A stretch of 64,000 bases of DNA from Psilocybe azurescens (lineage: Eukaryota > Basidiomycota > Agaricomycetes > Agaricales > Agrocybaceae). The stretch lies in contig JAJIRX010000549.1 of NCBI GenBank assembly GCA_023853785.1, positions 186,001 to 250,000 on the forward strand. The letters run 5' to 3'. The position numbers and the translations under genes were made by a program. Positions 51,753 to 64,000 of the stretch are shown here, in pieces; position 1 is the first letter of the stretch, and each line of letters starts with the position of its first letter. The notes under the pieces are model-generated. The model was given only the letters and a program-made list of their open reading frames with translations, had not been told where the DNA came from and ran no database searches.

Positions 51753-54700
51753 TCTATAGACTTTGTGAGAATAGGATATACGTTGGAAACTATCTGGTAA
51801 AGGAAAGGCAGTGGGGATGTGTATCACTGAATATTGACGAGATGTTTTATACTAATTATGCTTTAATCAAAATATTTGTGGTGATCCTCAAGGTTTAACG
51901 TTTCGGAGCCGGACATAGCACCGCAGATCTGCGATACTTTCGAAATGATATACAACACATTGTACTCTCAGTAGCACACATCGGCCTCCGAAGAATCACT
52001 TCATTCTGTACCGCTCTGTAAAATCCCGGTTATGGCCGGTAAGATAAACGCGCATATAGTTCTCTCTGATGTCATCACGAACTTCTCCGCCCGGATCAGA
52101 AACACGAAAGCTGGGACGTTTAAAACGGCACCATTCAGGGCATAATCAAAAGCTGTGGGTGCATGCATTCCGCACTGGCTTACAAGTTGTGTCATTCTGC
52201 AATATATAACAAGCTCCTCCTTCAAAGCAGTCAGGTTGAATTGATGTTGAATTTTACGCTTTACCTATTTCTCCACTCGGAGAATAGTCGCCTAATCATA
52301 CTCAGCGATAGAGTTAATAGCATAGGGAACGGCTGGAAATAGATTGAAAACTTAGAAAATTGGTCTCTACTTTGTAGTATATGTCGACGATTAGAACGGC
52401 CCTCAGATTGTTTCAGTACTCAAAGAGGACTCGGCCAAAAGGTAGAGGCGGAGTTACTGCTTCTCCCGACATATTTTCTAATTACCAATTAGACGCTAAA
52501 GAATTTTAGCCAGCCATCAATTGCCCTCATATGGGACTACCATGGTATTTGGAGCTACACCCAGAAACCTGGTCAAAGGGATATTCAGACATGTGATAAA
52601 CAAAGACATAGCAAAGAGAGACGGTACCTAAAAATTTAAATATACCGCATAAGCAGACACGCATCTCGGTGAAAAGTGTATTTATTCAGACCTGTAGAGT
52701 AATCGACTGACATATAACAGGCCATGTGTGCACGTACTTCCTCAAATTTAAGCGAATCGACTTACATACCGTGGTCAATGCCGAACAAGCATGACGAAAT
52801 TGATACATGCTCATGAGCGACATATAAGCAACCGGTTTTATTAGAAGCTGCAAATACCATTAGTAAATTGAAGAATGCATGTGAAGAGGATGAGCTTAGC
52901 CGAACACTGGCCATAGAGCTGTGCAAAAACTTCAAGCGTGCTGACTGCCTCAATCAACCGAACAGAACTGTTAATTCGCAGGGGGTAGAAACATTAGTCG
53001 GAGAGTCGCCATTACCTGATTAACATGCCATCGGGCGTAAATCAAGGTTATACAACGGTATCTGCATCCAGATGCTACGGCTTATGCCCGGTTTATGCTG
53101 CAAGGGAGGCGAGGGAGAGTTATTCCATCCCTTAGTAAGAGTTGGTGATATTTTGGTGATAAAACATTTCAAGTGTCGGCGGTTCCTGTTTGGAGTTTGA
53201 AGTTTTTCAGGTCATTTCCTGCACACAAATAGTTGCGCCATTACTTACTCGGAATGGAGCTCATTTCAAGCGCCATGAAGTCGGTTCAAGCTTCTAGTAC
53301 GAGAACCTACACTGCCTCAGTGTTGTGTGAGACTAATGGCAGTGGGCCATCATTACCCCCAGAAGACTAGGTAATACTTTGACCAAGGCCCCATTCCCAT
53401 GTTCTCATTTTATCCCTGTACTCCCGCGTTGTGTCTAAACATTGTAAACGCAAGCGGAGCATGACCACATCGCCCTTCATCAACATAGTGTCATTCTAAA
53501 TGAAGTTATCGACAGAAGCCGAACTAGCCGATGACGCGAAAGCATTGGCAATGCAAACTGCATCCGGATTGTCGGACCTTGAAACCCGTCTTTCTCTAGA
53601 GAGAAGTCCAGAACACACGGCATGTAGGTTGAAGTAAAGAAGACTACAAACATCCTGAAGTCAAATAAATGTACATGACTTTTCCACGAGTACTAGCCAA
53701 AAGTATAGTTCCGCGTGACGGCGCGGTAGCTCCGGTTTGTTCCTAGTACGAGTATTCATATTTCTAAAGGTCGCACCAAGCTTACGGCGCCTATTTAAGG
53801 CCAGGATCAAGGGCTGCGCCAAAACACGAATAATTTCAGGGAGGTATGGCCGTTATTCCAATTCCACCTCTCATAACATACCAAAAGTTAGTTACATCGG
53901 CCGAACGAAGTTATTCTTGCTGGTCAGTGAACACTGATACTTTGGCAGTAAACCGATGAACCTTCATACTTCATTTTTGCGTCACCGCTGGGGCAGTTGC
54001 AATTATGTTCGAAGCCCTTGACCCATTCTCAAAAAAGATGTTACACAAACCAAAACAAGTTTTGAGCATGGGTCTAGGGTTGCGTTTAGCTGTTAAGGTC
54101 TCTATTTATACATTTACGTGTTGTACTACTGGGCTTGAGGCGCTCGCTGCGACATCTGCTACATCAACCTATCCACATGCCATGCTGTCCGGAGACATGA
54201 CTATGGATTTTGTGAATATGCATAAAAATTCTTGCCTAAGAGCGAAATTTAACGCGATACTGACAATCATAATGGTTCTGGCCATAATATTCACTGGATA
54301 GCCACCTTCACAGACAACATAATTGTCTGTTCAGTAAAGCTCGGAGCAACTCGTCTCTACATATATCTACAGAAATAGCCAGACACCGTGTGGTGCTAGA
54401 TATCCTCGCCTAACACCAAACAGAAGTTGAATCAAAGCTCAAAGGTATTGGATACCTTTTGTGTCAGCATTGCCGAACATTTGGTCCTTTACAAAGATGA
54501 CTAGGCACAATTACTACCTCCATCTGCTTTTGTCACCGCAGTATCAATAATCTGAGCATATGTCGAGACTGGTATAACATGTTGTGCCTATCTCTTATGT
54601 TGCTCAATGATTGTCACATGATACATAGTAGACATAACCCAGGATATACGCTACCGCATTACCCGGGTCTGCATCTATATTAGGCTATCTTCGAGAAAAT

Positions 54701-55423
54701 TGTAGATATCAAGATGAACCATCTGCCTCTCTGGAGATTTGATTATACGTGACTTATCCAATCCCCATCAGTTCTGGCTTTTACCTTTGTAGAGACAGTT
54801 AGAAGCCTTGACGTTGGTCGGAACTCACATAGGAAGTTCATCGGTAAAATGTAAACGCCTAGATACATTAACCGCTCCTGATAATTGGACGTTATGCACA
54901 TTATTGCGTGCAATCTGTTCCGAACTCCACTTAACTCCGATTCGAGGACCACGCAGTCGGACAACGAGTACTTGCTATTTATAGTAATTGAATACACGCA
55001 ATTCTATTATAGTTCAAAGATTCAGGGATGTACGTCAGAGTTAGCATGCACACTGGCATAAAAGCAATCCGTATGTCTAACTCAGGGCTTTAATCAAAAT
55101 TTTCTCTACGCTGGAAAAGTATTTAGTCTTTGGCACACGTACTTGGAGTTATAGAAGGTGCTCTCTTATTGAAAAACCAGAATACACCCTGATCCATATT
55201 CATCGACACGACCACGCTCGCTGAGGCATATATGTTAGATGAAGAGCGGTGTGTTACTAGTAATAATAGTTTTGTCAGCATGGTAAACTCACGTATTTCA
55301 AAACAAGGCTTGTTCGATTGTCTTTTCAGTATTCAAGCTTAGGTGGGTTCACTACAATTTAATTCTGCCGACTCGTTCGATACTAAATTCGATTCTCACT
55401 TCCCTGCTCATTCAAAATCTTAG
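51753..55423. other. Long intergenic stretch, no gene recognised
   Basis: Short frames only, for example 52001-52225 (minus), 53737-53937 and 54005-54301 (plus). None has family motifs or supporting splice structure. The last few hundred bases may contain the first exon and promoter of the DUF6533 gene. Confidence 0.35.
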
Positions 55424-56947
55424 CCATTCTCATCTACGACTATACACTTACGTGGACTCGAGAAGTCAATTACTTCTGGAGTAGACCATTCACACTTACT
55501 ACAGGCCTCTACTTGGCATGTAGATATGCACTCGTATCGAATATCCTGTTTGCTTTAGCTTTAAATGGCAAGTTTTCTGGGGAAAGGGTGTGTGTACATT
55601 TCATAACCAAAATCAATATTAATAATGCAACGGTGATAACTTTGAATCACAGTGATTTAGCATCCGATATTTGCAGGCAACCGCACTCACTAATTTTTCC
55701 ACAGCTGCAGTACAGTGTACAAAATTTGCGCTGCTCTAAGCGTTGTAGGTCGGGCGGCAATTTTGGGTGAGCTTCATGCTGTATTAAAAACGCTATTGAC
55801 GGCCTCTTACACTCCTTCGGGAATACAGCTGTGTGGGGCGCAAGAACTTATGCTGTTTATAATGGATGCAAATGTGTAATTATGGTGTTTGCCCCCTCGG
55901 CATATCAATTATCGGAACTGACATAGTAAGGAGTTCAATATTTTAGTAAATAGAGAATTTCGACTGATGTGTATCAAAGCTACGTGTTCGGCGGGTCACA
56001 TGCAATGTAGGAAGTCCAGGGGGCGACCACGAGTGCGTCTTTCTTCAATAATTCTCTTCCCATATACATAGAACTCGATTTTAATCTAGAAGTACGTGTT
56101 TTAACTAAGATATAAAGGATTAGCTTACTGACCGGGATACTGGCAGCAACGCTCCTTTTATCTATTTTAATGGCGGTATATGAGGTGACGTCTGTCCTAA
56201 TGACGGTAGCCAGGAGCTGGAAGGCTCTGCGCATTATATGGAGAAGGGACTGTGAATGTGGGTTAAGACTCGGAAGGTTAACTCTCAGGGACGTCATATT
56301 ACGAGAGGGTCAGTAAATTATCTCTTGACAGGACCTGGATTCAACAACTCTCATCCTCAGGCATTCTCTATTTCATGTCAGTAGAACCAACAACTCAACT
56401 CCTAGCCAGATTCTCATGAAGTTGCGTCACACCGACAGCTGTGTGGCTGTTCTCATAATATCATCTCTCGTTCTACTTGCTGTGAGTCGTGCCTCTGTAA
56501 TTCTCACAATAAGCGCCTTTTCTAATAATACAAATCTGCAGACTGAGCCGGTGAGCCTGTATATACAAAACCACTTTGGACATCCATATCAAAGTCGCTT
56601 TTTGAAAAGGCAGAATCAAGTCTTCAGGGGCTTCTGAACTCGCTCACTCTCCCGTAAGCTGCCCGTCACCTTAGTAGCGCCTGTCATTGACGATTACATC
56701 ATTCATTAGTATCTCTGGCTTGATGACAGCCAGATTCCTTCTCCATCTTCGAGACTGGGAGCACGACAAAGCAGGAGTATCGATCCTTGATACAACGATA
56801 ATTAAATTCCAATCCTGGCCTGTGCAGGGACTTGAAAGAACCACGTCAAGATTTGTGGTAAAAGGCGAATTTGGGGAAGATCCAGTTTCGCGAGCGATGA
56901 CCGAGGAACAGGAAATACCTACGAGTACAGCTGGCGGTCATGCATAG
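55424..56947 (+). CDS. DUF6533 family integral membrane protein (copy 2), 5' end unresolved
   Basis: Exons spliced by eye give the DUF6533 domain from 55424 (AILIYDYTLTWTREVNYFW, then SRPFTLTTGLYLACRYALV and SNILFALALNGK). Next come TVYKICAALSVVGRAAIL joined to AVWGARTYAVYNGCKCVIM (the usual RTYAxYN motif), then CVAVLIISSLVLLAVSRASV at 56450-56500, and the C-terminal SGLMTARFLLHLRDWEHDKAG with a polar tail ending at 56947. The first exon with the ATG was not found; 55424 is the acceptor of the first recognisable exon. Exons between 55870 and 56690 are only partly resolved, so a broken gene is possible. Only distantly similar to the gene at 31514-33228. Confidence 0.65.
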
Positions 56948-57062
56948 ATTTTTGAGCAGCGGCATAGCAGTTTACAACGGTATATTTATACCGAATAGTC
57001 AATTCCACATAAAACTTGAATTTAATGTCAACCTCATTCGGTCCGCGGGACAAAGGGCCTAA

Positions 57063-58415
57063 TCAGGATATCACCTTTGCGATTGCGGCATTGAGCTTGA
57101 CCGCAGCATTGACCTTATAGTCAGCAGCAAACTCTACTTTCGTTTCCGGACGAAAGATCAAGCAATGCGTGGATCCCCCATAGTGAAACATCCCCAACTC
57201 ATCGCCCTTCTTAACAGTCTGTCCTTGCTTAACAGTAATCTCACACGTTGACACCTCCGCCATTCCCACACCAATGAAGCACATCAGTCCAACAGAAGGA
57301 TTCGCAGCGTCGATGAATACCAGAGCACGCGCGGCAAGGGAGGTGATGAATGCCTGGTTAAGGTTCGGATCGTCTGGGTCGGGCCCTCTGCCGTCTACGA
57401 ACCCCATGATCGGGGATTTGGCATAGTACGTACCCGGGATATTGACGGTCTTCACCACTCTCCCGCTTACGGGGGACGCCCAGCGATGGTAGTTTAGCGC
57501 AGTGAGAAATCCCTGGCATATAGTCCCGCCAATGAATTGCTCGGCTAAAGGGTCGTAGTCGAGCATGTGGAAAAAGTGAATACGGCTCGGCTTTAAGCCA
57601 GAAAGCGTCGCGTTTCTTGATATTATGGGCGATCTTGTAGACTGTCGATTCGCATGCGCTGGTGATGATGGAGTCGTCGTTGGGGGGAAGCAATGGGGCG
57701 TGCGCCTGGTCGGAAGACACGAGTAAAGAAGTCGTCCCATGAGGTGAAGCCGTGGTGAGGGGCAGATGGATCACAGACAAATGTCTCTGTAAAATCGGGC
57801 ATGGCTTTGATAGCCGCTGGACCAAACCAGCCACTAGGGGTGTTATTGAGAACGGAACAGGACTCGGGAGAGACCAGGAATGCGACCCAGACTTCGAACA
57901 TCTTCTGAAACATAGCGTTGACCTTACTATTGGTGAAGGCTCTATATCCAGAAGGGGTTGCCATAGGCCAATCGAGGATGGTGTTGATTGGAAAGCCGAC
58001 GAAATCGTTTTGCTCAAATGCAGGAGCTTTATGAATGATATTATTAAATAGGTGCAGCATGGTGACGTAGTCGCGAACCTAAAAAATATTAGATAGAAAT
58101 ATTTAGAGAGCCAACTGGTAGCATGATGGCACTTACTTGGGGTTTTCCCGTTGGGTCCCTGTTATAAGGAGGTCGGAGCGGGACCTCCTCGAACATTTGA
58201 TTGAAACACATGAATATATCAGCATCCTTTTCAATCAACTGCTGGAATTCCTGTATGATGGGATGTAGATCCAGTGAGGTCAACGCTTGTTGATTAAAAG
58301 TTTCTGAACTCTTGCTAGGCCACACCTCAACGACTGTATTCTGGTCAACGGGTGACAAGCTGGCATCGTCGCGATGGTAATTTGAGAGCTGAATCAAATC
58401 GTCACAGGACACCAT
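57063..58415 (-). CDS. Phosphatidylserine-decarboxylase-like enzyme (PSDC + PSD), PsiD-related
   Basis: Exons 58415-58137 and 58078-57063. The N-terminal half is the PSDC region (HPIIQEFQQLIEKDADIF, LHLFNNIIHKAPAF), then GFTSWDDFFTRVFRPGARP, and the decarboxylase core: ACESTVYKIAHNIK, FIGGTICQGFLTALNYHRWA, PVSGRVVKTVNIPGTYYAK, GMAEVSTCEITVKQGQTVKK, and the self-cleavage site GGST (GMFHYGGSTHC), whose Ser becomes the pyruvoyl group. No N-terminal membrane or mitochondrial segment was seen, unlike true PS decarboxylases. This architecture is shared with the tryptophan decarboxylase PsiD and related basidiomycete aromatic amino acid decarboxylases. Two runs have one base too many: 57682-57687 and 57570-57574; corrected length is 430 residues. 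Substrate is not established. No psilocybin-type methyltransferase, kinase or P450 lies nearby. Confidence 0.85.
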
Positions 58416-59339
58416 TTTGTAAGGCACAGGTCGCGTTTGAGAGCGTGTTGTGGGTCAGAAACAAGGTCTCTCTGCTCGTGCACTGGATGAGGAGCGTTAT
58501 ATAAAGCGAGGAGGTTCTTCGGAAATGACTTGTAACTCACGGAATTCAAGAAGGCGCATTAGATTAGGATTAGTTTGTCTACGTGCCACCCGGCGATATA
58601 TGAGGATTGGAGTTCCCAGCTGTGGATCGATAACTATTCGCTAGCATGTCCATGCTCCTGCCAGTGGGCCTGAGCGCTGTATGCAGCGTGCAGCCACGGA
58701 CTGAACTTTTGATCAGTTCAAAGAGAGACTAACGCCCGAGTTGGAAGGCAGAAAGTAGCCAAAAGGTCACACTTGCTGGCAATGATAACATTAGGAGGTA
58801 GAACTTCAAAGACCAGGATGGGGCTTACTTTCTGGACCGGTCACTCGTATTGTCCGAGTTCGGGATCTCGGCCGAGACGCTTCTGGCGGGTTGGATCCAA
58901 GAGAAGTGACATTTTCTTTTTCTCTTCTGAGATTGAGCAAGAGAGGACAGTATCGAGGCTGAAGCTGCGACGCTTTGGTATGAGAGCACTCCAAATTTAT
59001 GCTGCCAAAATCTTTACTCTGTTTGACCGGACAATCTGAATCGCTGATGGCACGCACAATTCGCATAAAACCCGTATTCCTCCATAGCCAGGCAAGTTCT
59101 GATGAAGGGGAGGTTTCTAACAGTGATTTTTTCTCTGAAATGATGAAGGCTTGTCCGAAATGTTTTTTCTTGTTGGTGATGAAGGTTAGAGCTGAAGAGG
59201 GGTATCGTGGGAATCCAGGTGACGATCATAGATCGCAAGGAAACGCAATCCAGCAGACGAACATTCCACAAATCTACAATTGAGAAACTTGCTTTCAAGA
59301 CCCAAGCTCCAGTCACACCGAAACCTATAATTTTTGAAA
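58416..59339. other. Divergent intergenic region between PSD-like and SRP19 genes
   Basis: The two genes point away from each other, so this region must hold both promoters. The small frames here (58450-58644, 58773-59039, 58806-59066) show no family features. Confidence 0.4.
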
Positions 59340-60470
59340 ATGTCTCGTAGAGCAGCAATAGTTGAAGAGTTCGACGACGACACCGATCTCCCTCTTCCTT
59401 CTCAGCCGTTGCCCAACACAGGCTCACGCGGACCCCTCTTGGAGGAGCTACACATCTCAGACGACGAGTTCGAACCACGTGGGAGTCAGAGAGCGGGGCC
59501 CGCGTCACCGACGCGGTATCAGGCCAGGGCGGAGTCGACATCGAGAGGAAGCGATCCAACGTCGAATACCAATCGGGTGACGGACATCACACCATATAAA
59601 AAGTGCGTCGATTTTTCTTGTTAGCTTGGAACGAAGGTTGTTTGATGTTTGAAATCTCTCCTGGCTTCCTTTTATATCGCACTGCCTTCGCTCATGAAGT
59701 TGGTCGTGTATCTACCCCATCTACATCGACGCCAAACGTCCGTACGGAAGAGGTCAGCGGCGCATTGAGCGTGCAAAGAGTCTCTGGTTCCCGCTCAGCA
59801 AAGATATCGCCGATGCTGCAAGTCATCTTAGTCTCGGAACACTGCACGAAGTGAACAAAGCGCACCCCGGGACTGGGAGAACCCTGGTCGGGTAAGAGTG
59901 CAGTGGAAGAAGGATGGCAGGCTGGTCAATCCCGCTATCAAGACCAGTCAGTATATATATCCACGGCCTCAACGTATCTTGAACTAACCACCCCGGATCT
60001 CATCAGAGAAGCAACTCCTCGAGATGATCTGCTTTTACCTCCAGCGCGTCAAACCGGAGAACGTACCCAAGCCGCCATACGTCACTTCTACCACCCCTAC
60101 CACTACTCCCGCCGTTGCCAAAGCGAACACAACACCCATACCCGCACCCACAATCCAGGCTTCAAGTAAAGAAAAAGGGAAGCAACCGGTACCGTCGTCG
60201 ATTTCCAAAACGAAGATGCTTTCCTCTCCTCCAACCGTTCGCAGCGGCGGCCGCAAACTTCCCGTGCCACCAGAACCTCTTCCTGATCTCGCCAATCGTG
60301 TATCAGCTTACTCCCCGGCTCTGTCAACTGGGGTCCTCGTCGAAACTGTCAAAGCGGGTATGAATGCTACGGAGAGTGCTGGCACAGGAGCAGGCATGCC
60401 AGGTCCCGGCGGACCTGCCGCTGGCGCTGGAGGGAAGGGCAAGAGAAAGGTCGTCCGCGTAAGAGGATAG
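59340..60470 (+). CDS. SRP19: Signal recognition particle subunit SRP19 (Sec65)
   Basis: Binds SRP RNA and helps assemble the particle that targets secretory proteins to the ER. Exons 59340-59602, 59700-59946 and 60007-60470, phases consistent. An acidic N-terminus (MSRRAAIVEEFDDDTDLPLP) leads into the SRP19 domain: PYKNWSCIYPIYIDAKRPYG, GQRRIERAKSLWFPLSKDIA, LHEVNKAHP, DWENPGRVRVQWKKDGRLVN, then KKQLLEMICFYLQRVKPEN. The long Pro/Ser/Ala-rich tail ends KGKRKVVRVRG. The G run at 59869-59871 lacks one base; with it the gene has 325 codons including the stop, a usual length for fungi. An essential single-copy gene is unlikely to be truly broken, which supports an assembly error. Confidence 0.92.
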
Positions 60471-62098
60471 TTGACGAGGACAAATCCACATGGCTACGTA
60501 TAATTGGAAGATACAAGTGCATAAGCCTCAACTGTAAGATTAGGATCACTCTATCCCGAAATTTATTTATTTATCGGTCGTTCTTCTCGTGAGGTGCGCA
60601 CACATACTCATAACTATAATGTTCAGGTGAGCAGTCAACAGATTTCTTGTCATAGATACTTGATCATCGACCGAACAATTATCCCTCTGTTCGCACAATA
60701 GCTTTGAGCAGGATTGCCGACGTCGTCGGTTTGACATACATAGGCCAAACGCTGATACGAAGCGGCCGGTATAGTAGGGAAAATTTTATGAATACACGTC
60801 ACAACTAAAAATAACCCCGTCGAGTGGTAAAAGACCACAACATCGATGAGGAATCGTGCTATGCTTACAGAACCTTTGTCGCACATGGAATATTCCAGAA
60901 TCAACTCTGGACTTTCACGAAAAAGGATATCGGATTCACTGCACGGATGTTGCTGATATGCAAACCAAGGAAACGAATGCACGGATGCTTGACTTCGGCC
61001 TTCCACTCGGACATGAGCACCCACACTGTGGTAACAGGTACGGCAAGTGTGTTCACTCTATCCAACTCGCCGACTAGCCATAACGTGCGAGCATCGCCCT
61101 TGACAGTCCAAATGATATCACTGTCGAACACCCGAGAAATCGGTCATTGGTCATTAAGGATAAGAATCATGAAATGCATAGGCCTGAAGGTTATGAATCT
61201 GCCCCTTCATAACTCATACTGTGGGCGCTTGAACAAAAACAGTAGCTCAAGCCTTCGTCAAGCATAGTCCATAAACTGGAAGCTTAACTCGCCTGCGCCA
61301 AGGGATTCATAAGAGAAGGCTGAAGCTCTAGAGATCCTGATATTATTAACGTATCTGTTACACACATGCAGCATAGGCAGGGACCTCTACTCACAGCAAT
61401 GCTAACTATAAGCGTACCCGTCACTCACTCTAGAGTTATTAGGACGGAGAAGAAATTATCATATGGCTTTCGTTGCTCCGAACGCTATCCAGGCGATACG
61501 GAGAAATCTTTGGGTGCCAGCCAACCCTTTCCTCGCTCTCCTGGCTTCCGACACCTATGTGCCTCTTTCTCTATGGGGTCCAGTAAGACGTGCTGTACGT
61601 GGTCATTTAAGAAAGATTCAGATCGATTTTGATGTTAGACGCCTTTTCAGCAGCGTCCGGTTCCGGCTCCGTGCTGTATTAAGTATTATCACGGCGTTGT
61701 GGATTAACCGACCCCAGCTGCGGTAAAGCGAGAGAAGGAGCAGAGATTAAGCAGAGATGCGAAGAAGCTTTCGGTGGTCAGTGAAGCAGCCAGCATCTGT
61801 CATCCCCGCCATGTATTCGGGAGTTGGTAGATAAGGCTGTGAATGAGGACAAAACTGAGGCAAATAAACCTGAAATCAACCTTGAATAGTAAAAGATAGT
61901 AAACGCGCTCTGTCACAAATTTGTCTCCTGCACGTGTGCAAATAACAGTACAAACACCACAATGCCAAAATTTGAACTATTTGTCCATGAAAGAGTACAT
62001 AGGAACAGGGTTTCCCTCTACTTCACTCTAGGCTGTTCCACACCACATTCACCTCATGTCTCGTCGATTGACTCGTCAGATAAAGTCCACCAACCTAA
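60471..62098. other. Intergenic, no gene recognised
   Basis: Overlapping frames on both strands at 60650-61270 lack recognisable motifs. No spliced gene model could be built. Confidence 0.3.
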
Positions 62099-64000
62099 TA
62101 GGGGGAGACAACATTTCCAGCCGAAGAAGCAAAGCAACAAGATGTTGTTCTACCGAAGAAACCTCACGGGAAGAGAAAAGCTATTGACGACAAAGCTTCT
62201 CGCCACCTCGGTCCTATTGCTAAGAAACGCCGAAAAAAAATTTTTCACACTGACTGGGATGGATGATGATGTGTTGTCTAGTAAGCTTGCAGTCGTCTCA
62301 TATGGGTGGAAACTCTGCTCACCTCCATATCAGATATATAACCACTTGCAGCCCTTTGATCTGTTACGCTCATCCAGGACGTGTAAATATTTACGCGTCT
62401 TCTTCACGAGTCGCGAATTATGAAGACGGTCTGGGAATTAGCATTCCTTAATGTGATGCCCACACTTCCTGTATGTCCCTCCGACCTAAGCCTTCCACAG
62501 TATGCAGATTTGGTTTTTGGAAAGAACTGTCACGTAATTCATCGTTCTACTATCATTGTGCGGAGGGAACCAACATCTACGATGACAAAAGCTCTGCCCG
62601 AGGAGTCACATCTCTGTTTACACCTCGTGAAGCGCTCGTATCAGGGCTTGCGCATGATGTGTAGAGAACAGGTAAGCATGCACGCTTCTTATACGCTTAC
62701 ATTATGCTATGGGCATTCACTGTACTTGTTGGCTCACAGATATTGCGATGTAAGAGATCATCCCATTGGCATGCCTAAAGATCTGGAAGATCTACTTCAA
62801 CTTTTACCTAAGATAGAAGTTGACAAAGCTCGTATGTATGATCAGCTATTGTTTGAAAATGTGCCTAACAGCCAGATCGGCAGACTCAGGATTACTACGA
62901 TCTGGAAATGGAGAAACAACGGAAGAAAGTACACAGAGACGCCAAAAATGAAGCAGAATGGTTGGAGCAAAAATTCATGAGCGTCGAGTCATCAACTCGC
63001 CAAGCCAATTTCTTCTCAATGAGCGCGTCTCATGTTTTCTTTAAAAAACAGCATTCCGAGCAATGCAGTATCTGGGTCCGTAGTCGAGAAACCTATCTCG
63101 AAAAATTGAAACAAGCCGTGGTTCCCAACGATTAGCTGTGTATGTAATTTGTTATGAAATCATCGCCTTTGGTGCCTTCTCAGCTCCACACAGTGTCGTA
63201 GCCCGTGTCAAATCAATGGACTGGGAGCACGAGCTCTCTAAATTACCTCGTTTGAGCAAGTTGAGGAGTTGAAGGAGGTGAAGACCGCCTGTAAACAAAG
63301 GCTGGCAGATCATGGTAAGCTCCTCTACCTATTCCACAGTTTGAGATGCGAAGTTGAAGTCAATTTTTGTCACAGTTCTGCTGGGATTGAACTCAAGTCT
63401 CGCCAAACATATGTCAGATAAAAAACAAAAGAGACTCAAGCAGGAACGTCGAGATCTTCTCAGAAAAGGGGTGGCCAATCTTGAACGATATTTTCAAAAC
63501 TACGTGTCGACTCTTCTGCTGAACACGATATCGCCCGACATCGATGGCATATTTCTCCACCTGGATATCCTGAGCGTTCTTCTTCTGACGCCAGAGGGAG
63601 AATTTACAGCAACATCTCATATTGGCCGTCTACAGTCAAATGTTTCCTATTATCACCGAACAGTGGCAAAAGGCCATGGAAGGTAAACTCATCTCTATTT
63701 TCAATGAAGGATGCACCAGCAGGCCTGGTGTGGCTGTTGATTGAGAAACGCTAAGTCTTGTAGCCACCATGTTTACCTGCTCAAAATGCATAGCCTTCCC
63801 TGGACTAGTATCTGAAACAATCCAGTACCTACGAGTCATAATGCACTCGTGCGCCTGCAAGGGTACCAGTTCTCACAGATCAGGACTGGCAAATAAAGGG
63901 ATCCTCAAAGATATCACTTCACGCAGCGTATGGAATGAATGGGGCAATATGAGGTTCAGACAACGCAATGTAAGAGCCCTGACTAGCGCTGTCGAACTAT
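62099..64000 (+). CDS. F-box protein, several frame breaks, runs off the right edge
   Basis: The N-terminal frame is lysine-rich (PKKPHGKRKAIDDK, PIAKKRRKKIF), as in a common Agaricomycete F-box group. The F-box follows (IYNHLQPFDLLRSSRTCKYL, then VFFTSRE), and after a one-base break near 62416 the text goes on MKTVWELAFLNV and CPSDLSLPQYADLVFGKNCH. Later blocks fit the same group: coiled-coil-like MEKQRKKVHRDAKNEAEW, MDWEHELSKLPRFEQVEEL, KKQKRLKQERRDLLRKG, PIITEQWQKAMEG, and a Cys-rich exon after 63776 (TCSKCIAFPGL). At least three frame changes are needed between 62280 and 63650, so this could be a pseudogene or an assembly-damaged gene. Start not fixed; 3' end outside the window. Confidence 0.6.

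Noticed and set aside
52001..52225. 74-codon minus-strand frame
   Set aside because: No motif and no flanking exons; too short to support.
50456..60470. Secondary-metabolite cluster formed by velvet, PSD-like decarboxylase and neighbours
   Set aside because: No methyltransferase, P450, kinase, PKS or NRPS is present, and the genes between are membrane proteins or housekeeping.
60650..61267. Overlapping frames of 76-147 codons on both strands
   Set aside because: No motif and no splice-consistent model. A minus-strand text near 61000 reads protein-like but cannot be extended.

Overview
The window is nuclear DNA of a filamentous basidiomycete, most likely an Agaricomycete. Reasons: genes are broken by many GT-AG introns of about 50-65 nt, and the families are typical of that class (DUF6533 membrane proteins, a C2-NACHT-WD40 NLR-like protein, aryl-alcohol-oxidase-type GMC enzymes, a velvet factor, Tnp2/CACTA transposase, RTA1-like protein, Lag1-type ceramide synthase). 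No species can be named from sequence alone. Exon joins below were worked out by hand from reading frames and splice signals.

Layout. 1-872: 3' end of a WD40/membrane-anchored protein. 0.9-2.3 kb: small hairpins sharing one loop motif, three of them inside a ~100-bp tandem repeat. 2.4-6.1 kb: broken Tnp2 (CACTA-type) transposase. 6.8-18.9 kb: gene-rich block with a D-2-hydroxyacid dehydrogenase (+), a large NLR-like gene (-), an RTA1-like gene (-) and an MFS transporter (-). 19-23.3 kb: poor in genes, with a short tandem repeat and a zinc-knuckle remnant. 23.3-35.8 kb: GMC oxidoreductase (+), F-box gene (+), ceramide synthase (-), DUF6533 membrane protein (+), second GMC oxidoreductase (-). 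37-49.7 kb: AT-rich repeat nest with a degenerate 24-bp minisatellite, three related foldback MITEs, a 1.6-kb Tc1/mariner element, a diverged direct duplication, a 3.75-kb unit with inverted ends and C/T-rich minisatellites, and a foldback element with a second foldback inside. 50.4-64 kb: velvet regulator (-), second DUF6533 gene (+), PSD-like decarboxylase related to PsiD (-), SRP19 (+) and an F-box gene running off the right edge.

The genes do not form one pathway. The two GMC enzymes are secreted oxidases that could serve lignocellulose or aromatic alcohol oxidation; MFS and RTA1-like proteins are membrane proteins of transport or stress type; the NLR-like protein fits fungal non-self recognition; velvet is a developmental regulator; SRP19 and ceramide synthase are housekeeping.

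The main cross-window observation: otherwise well-preserved genes, including SRP19 and the NLR, carry isolated one-base shifts, nearly always in homopolymer runs. Allowing one base at each makes the exon lengths add up to whole codons. This points to homopolymer errors in the assembly more than to pseudogenes, so any automatic annotation here will be fragmented.
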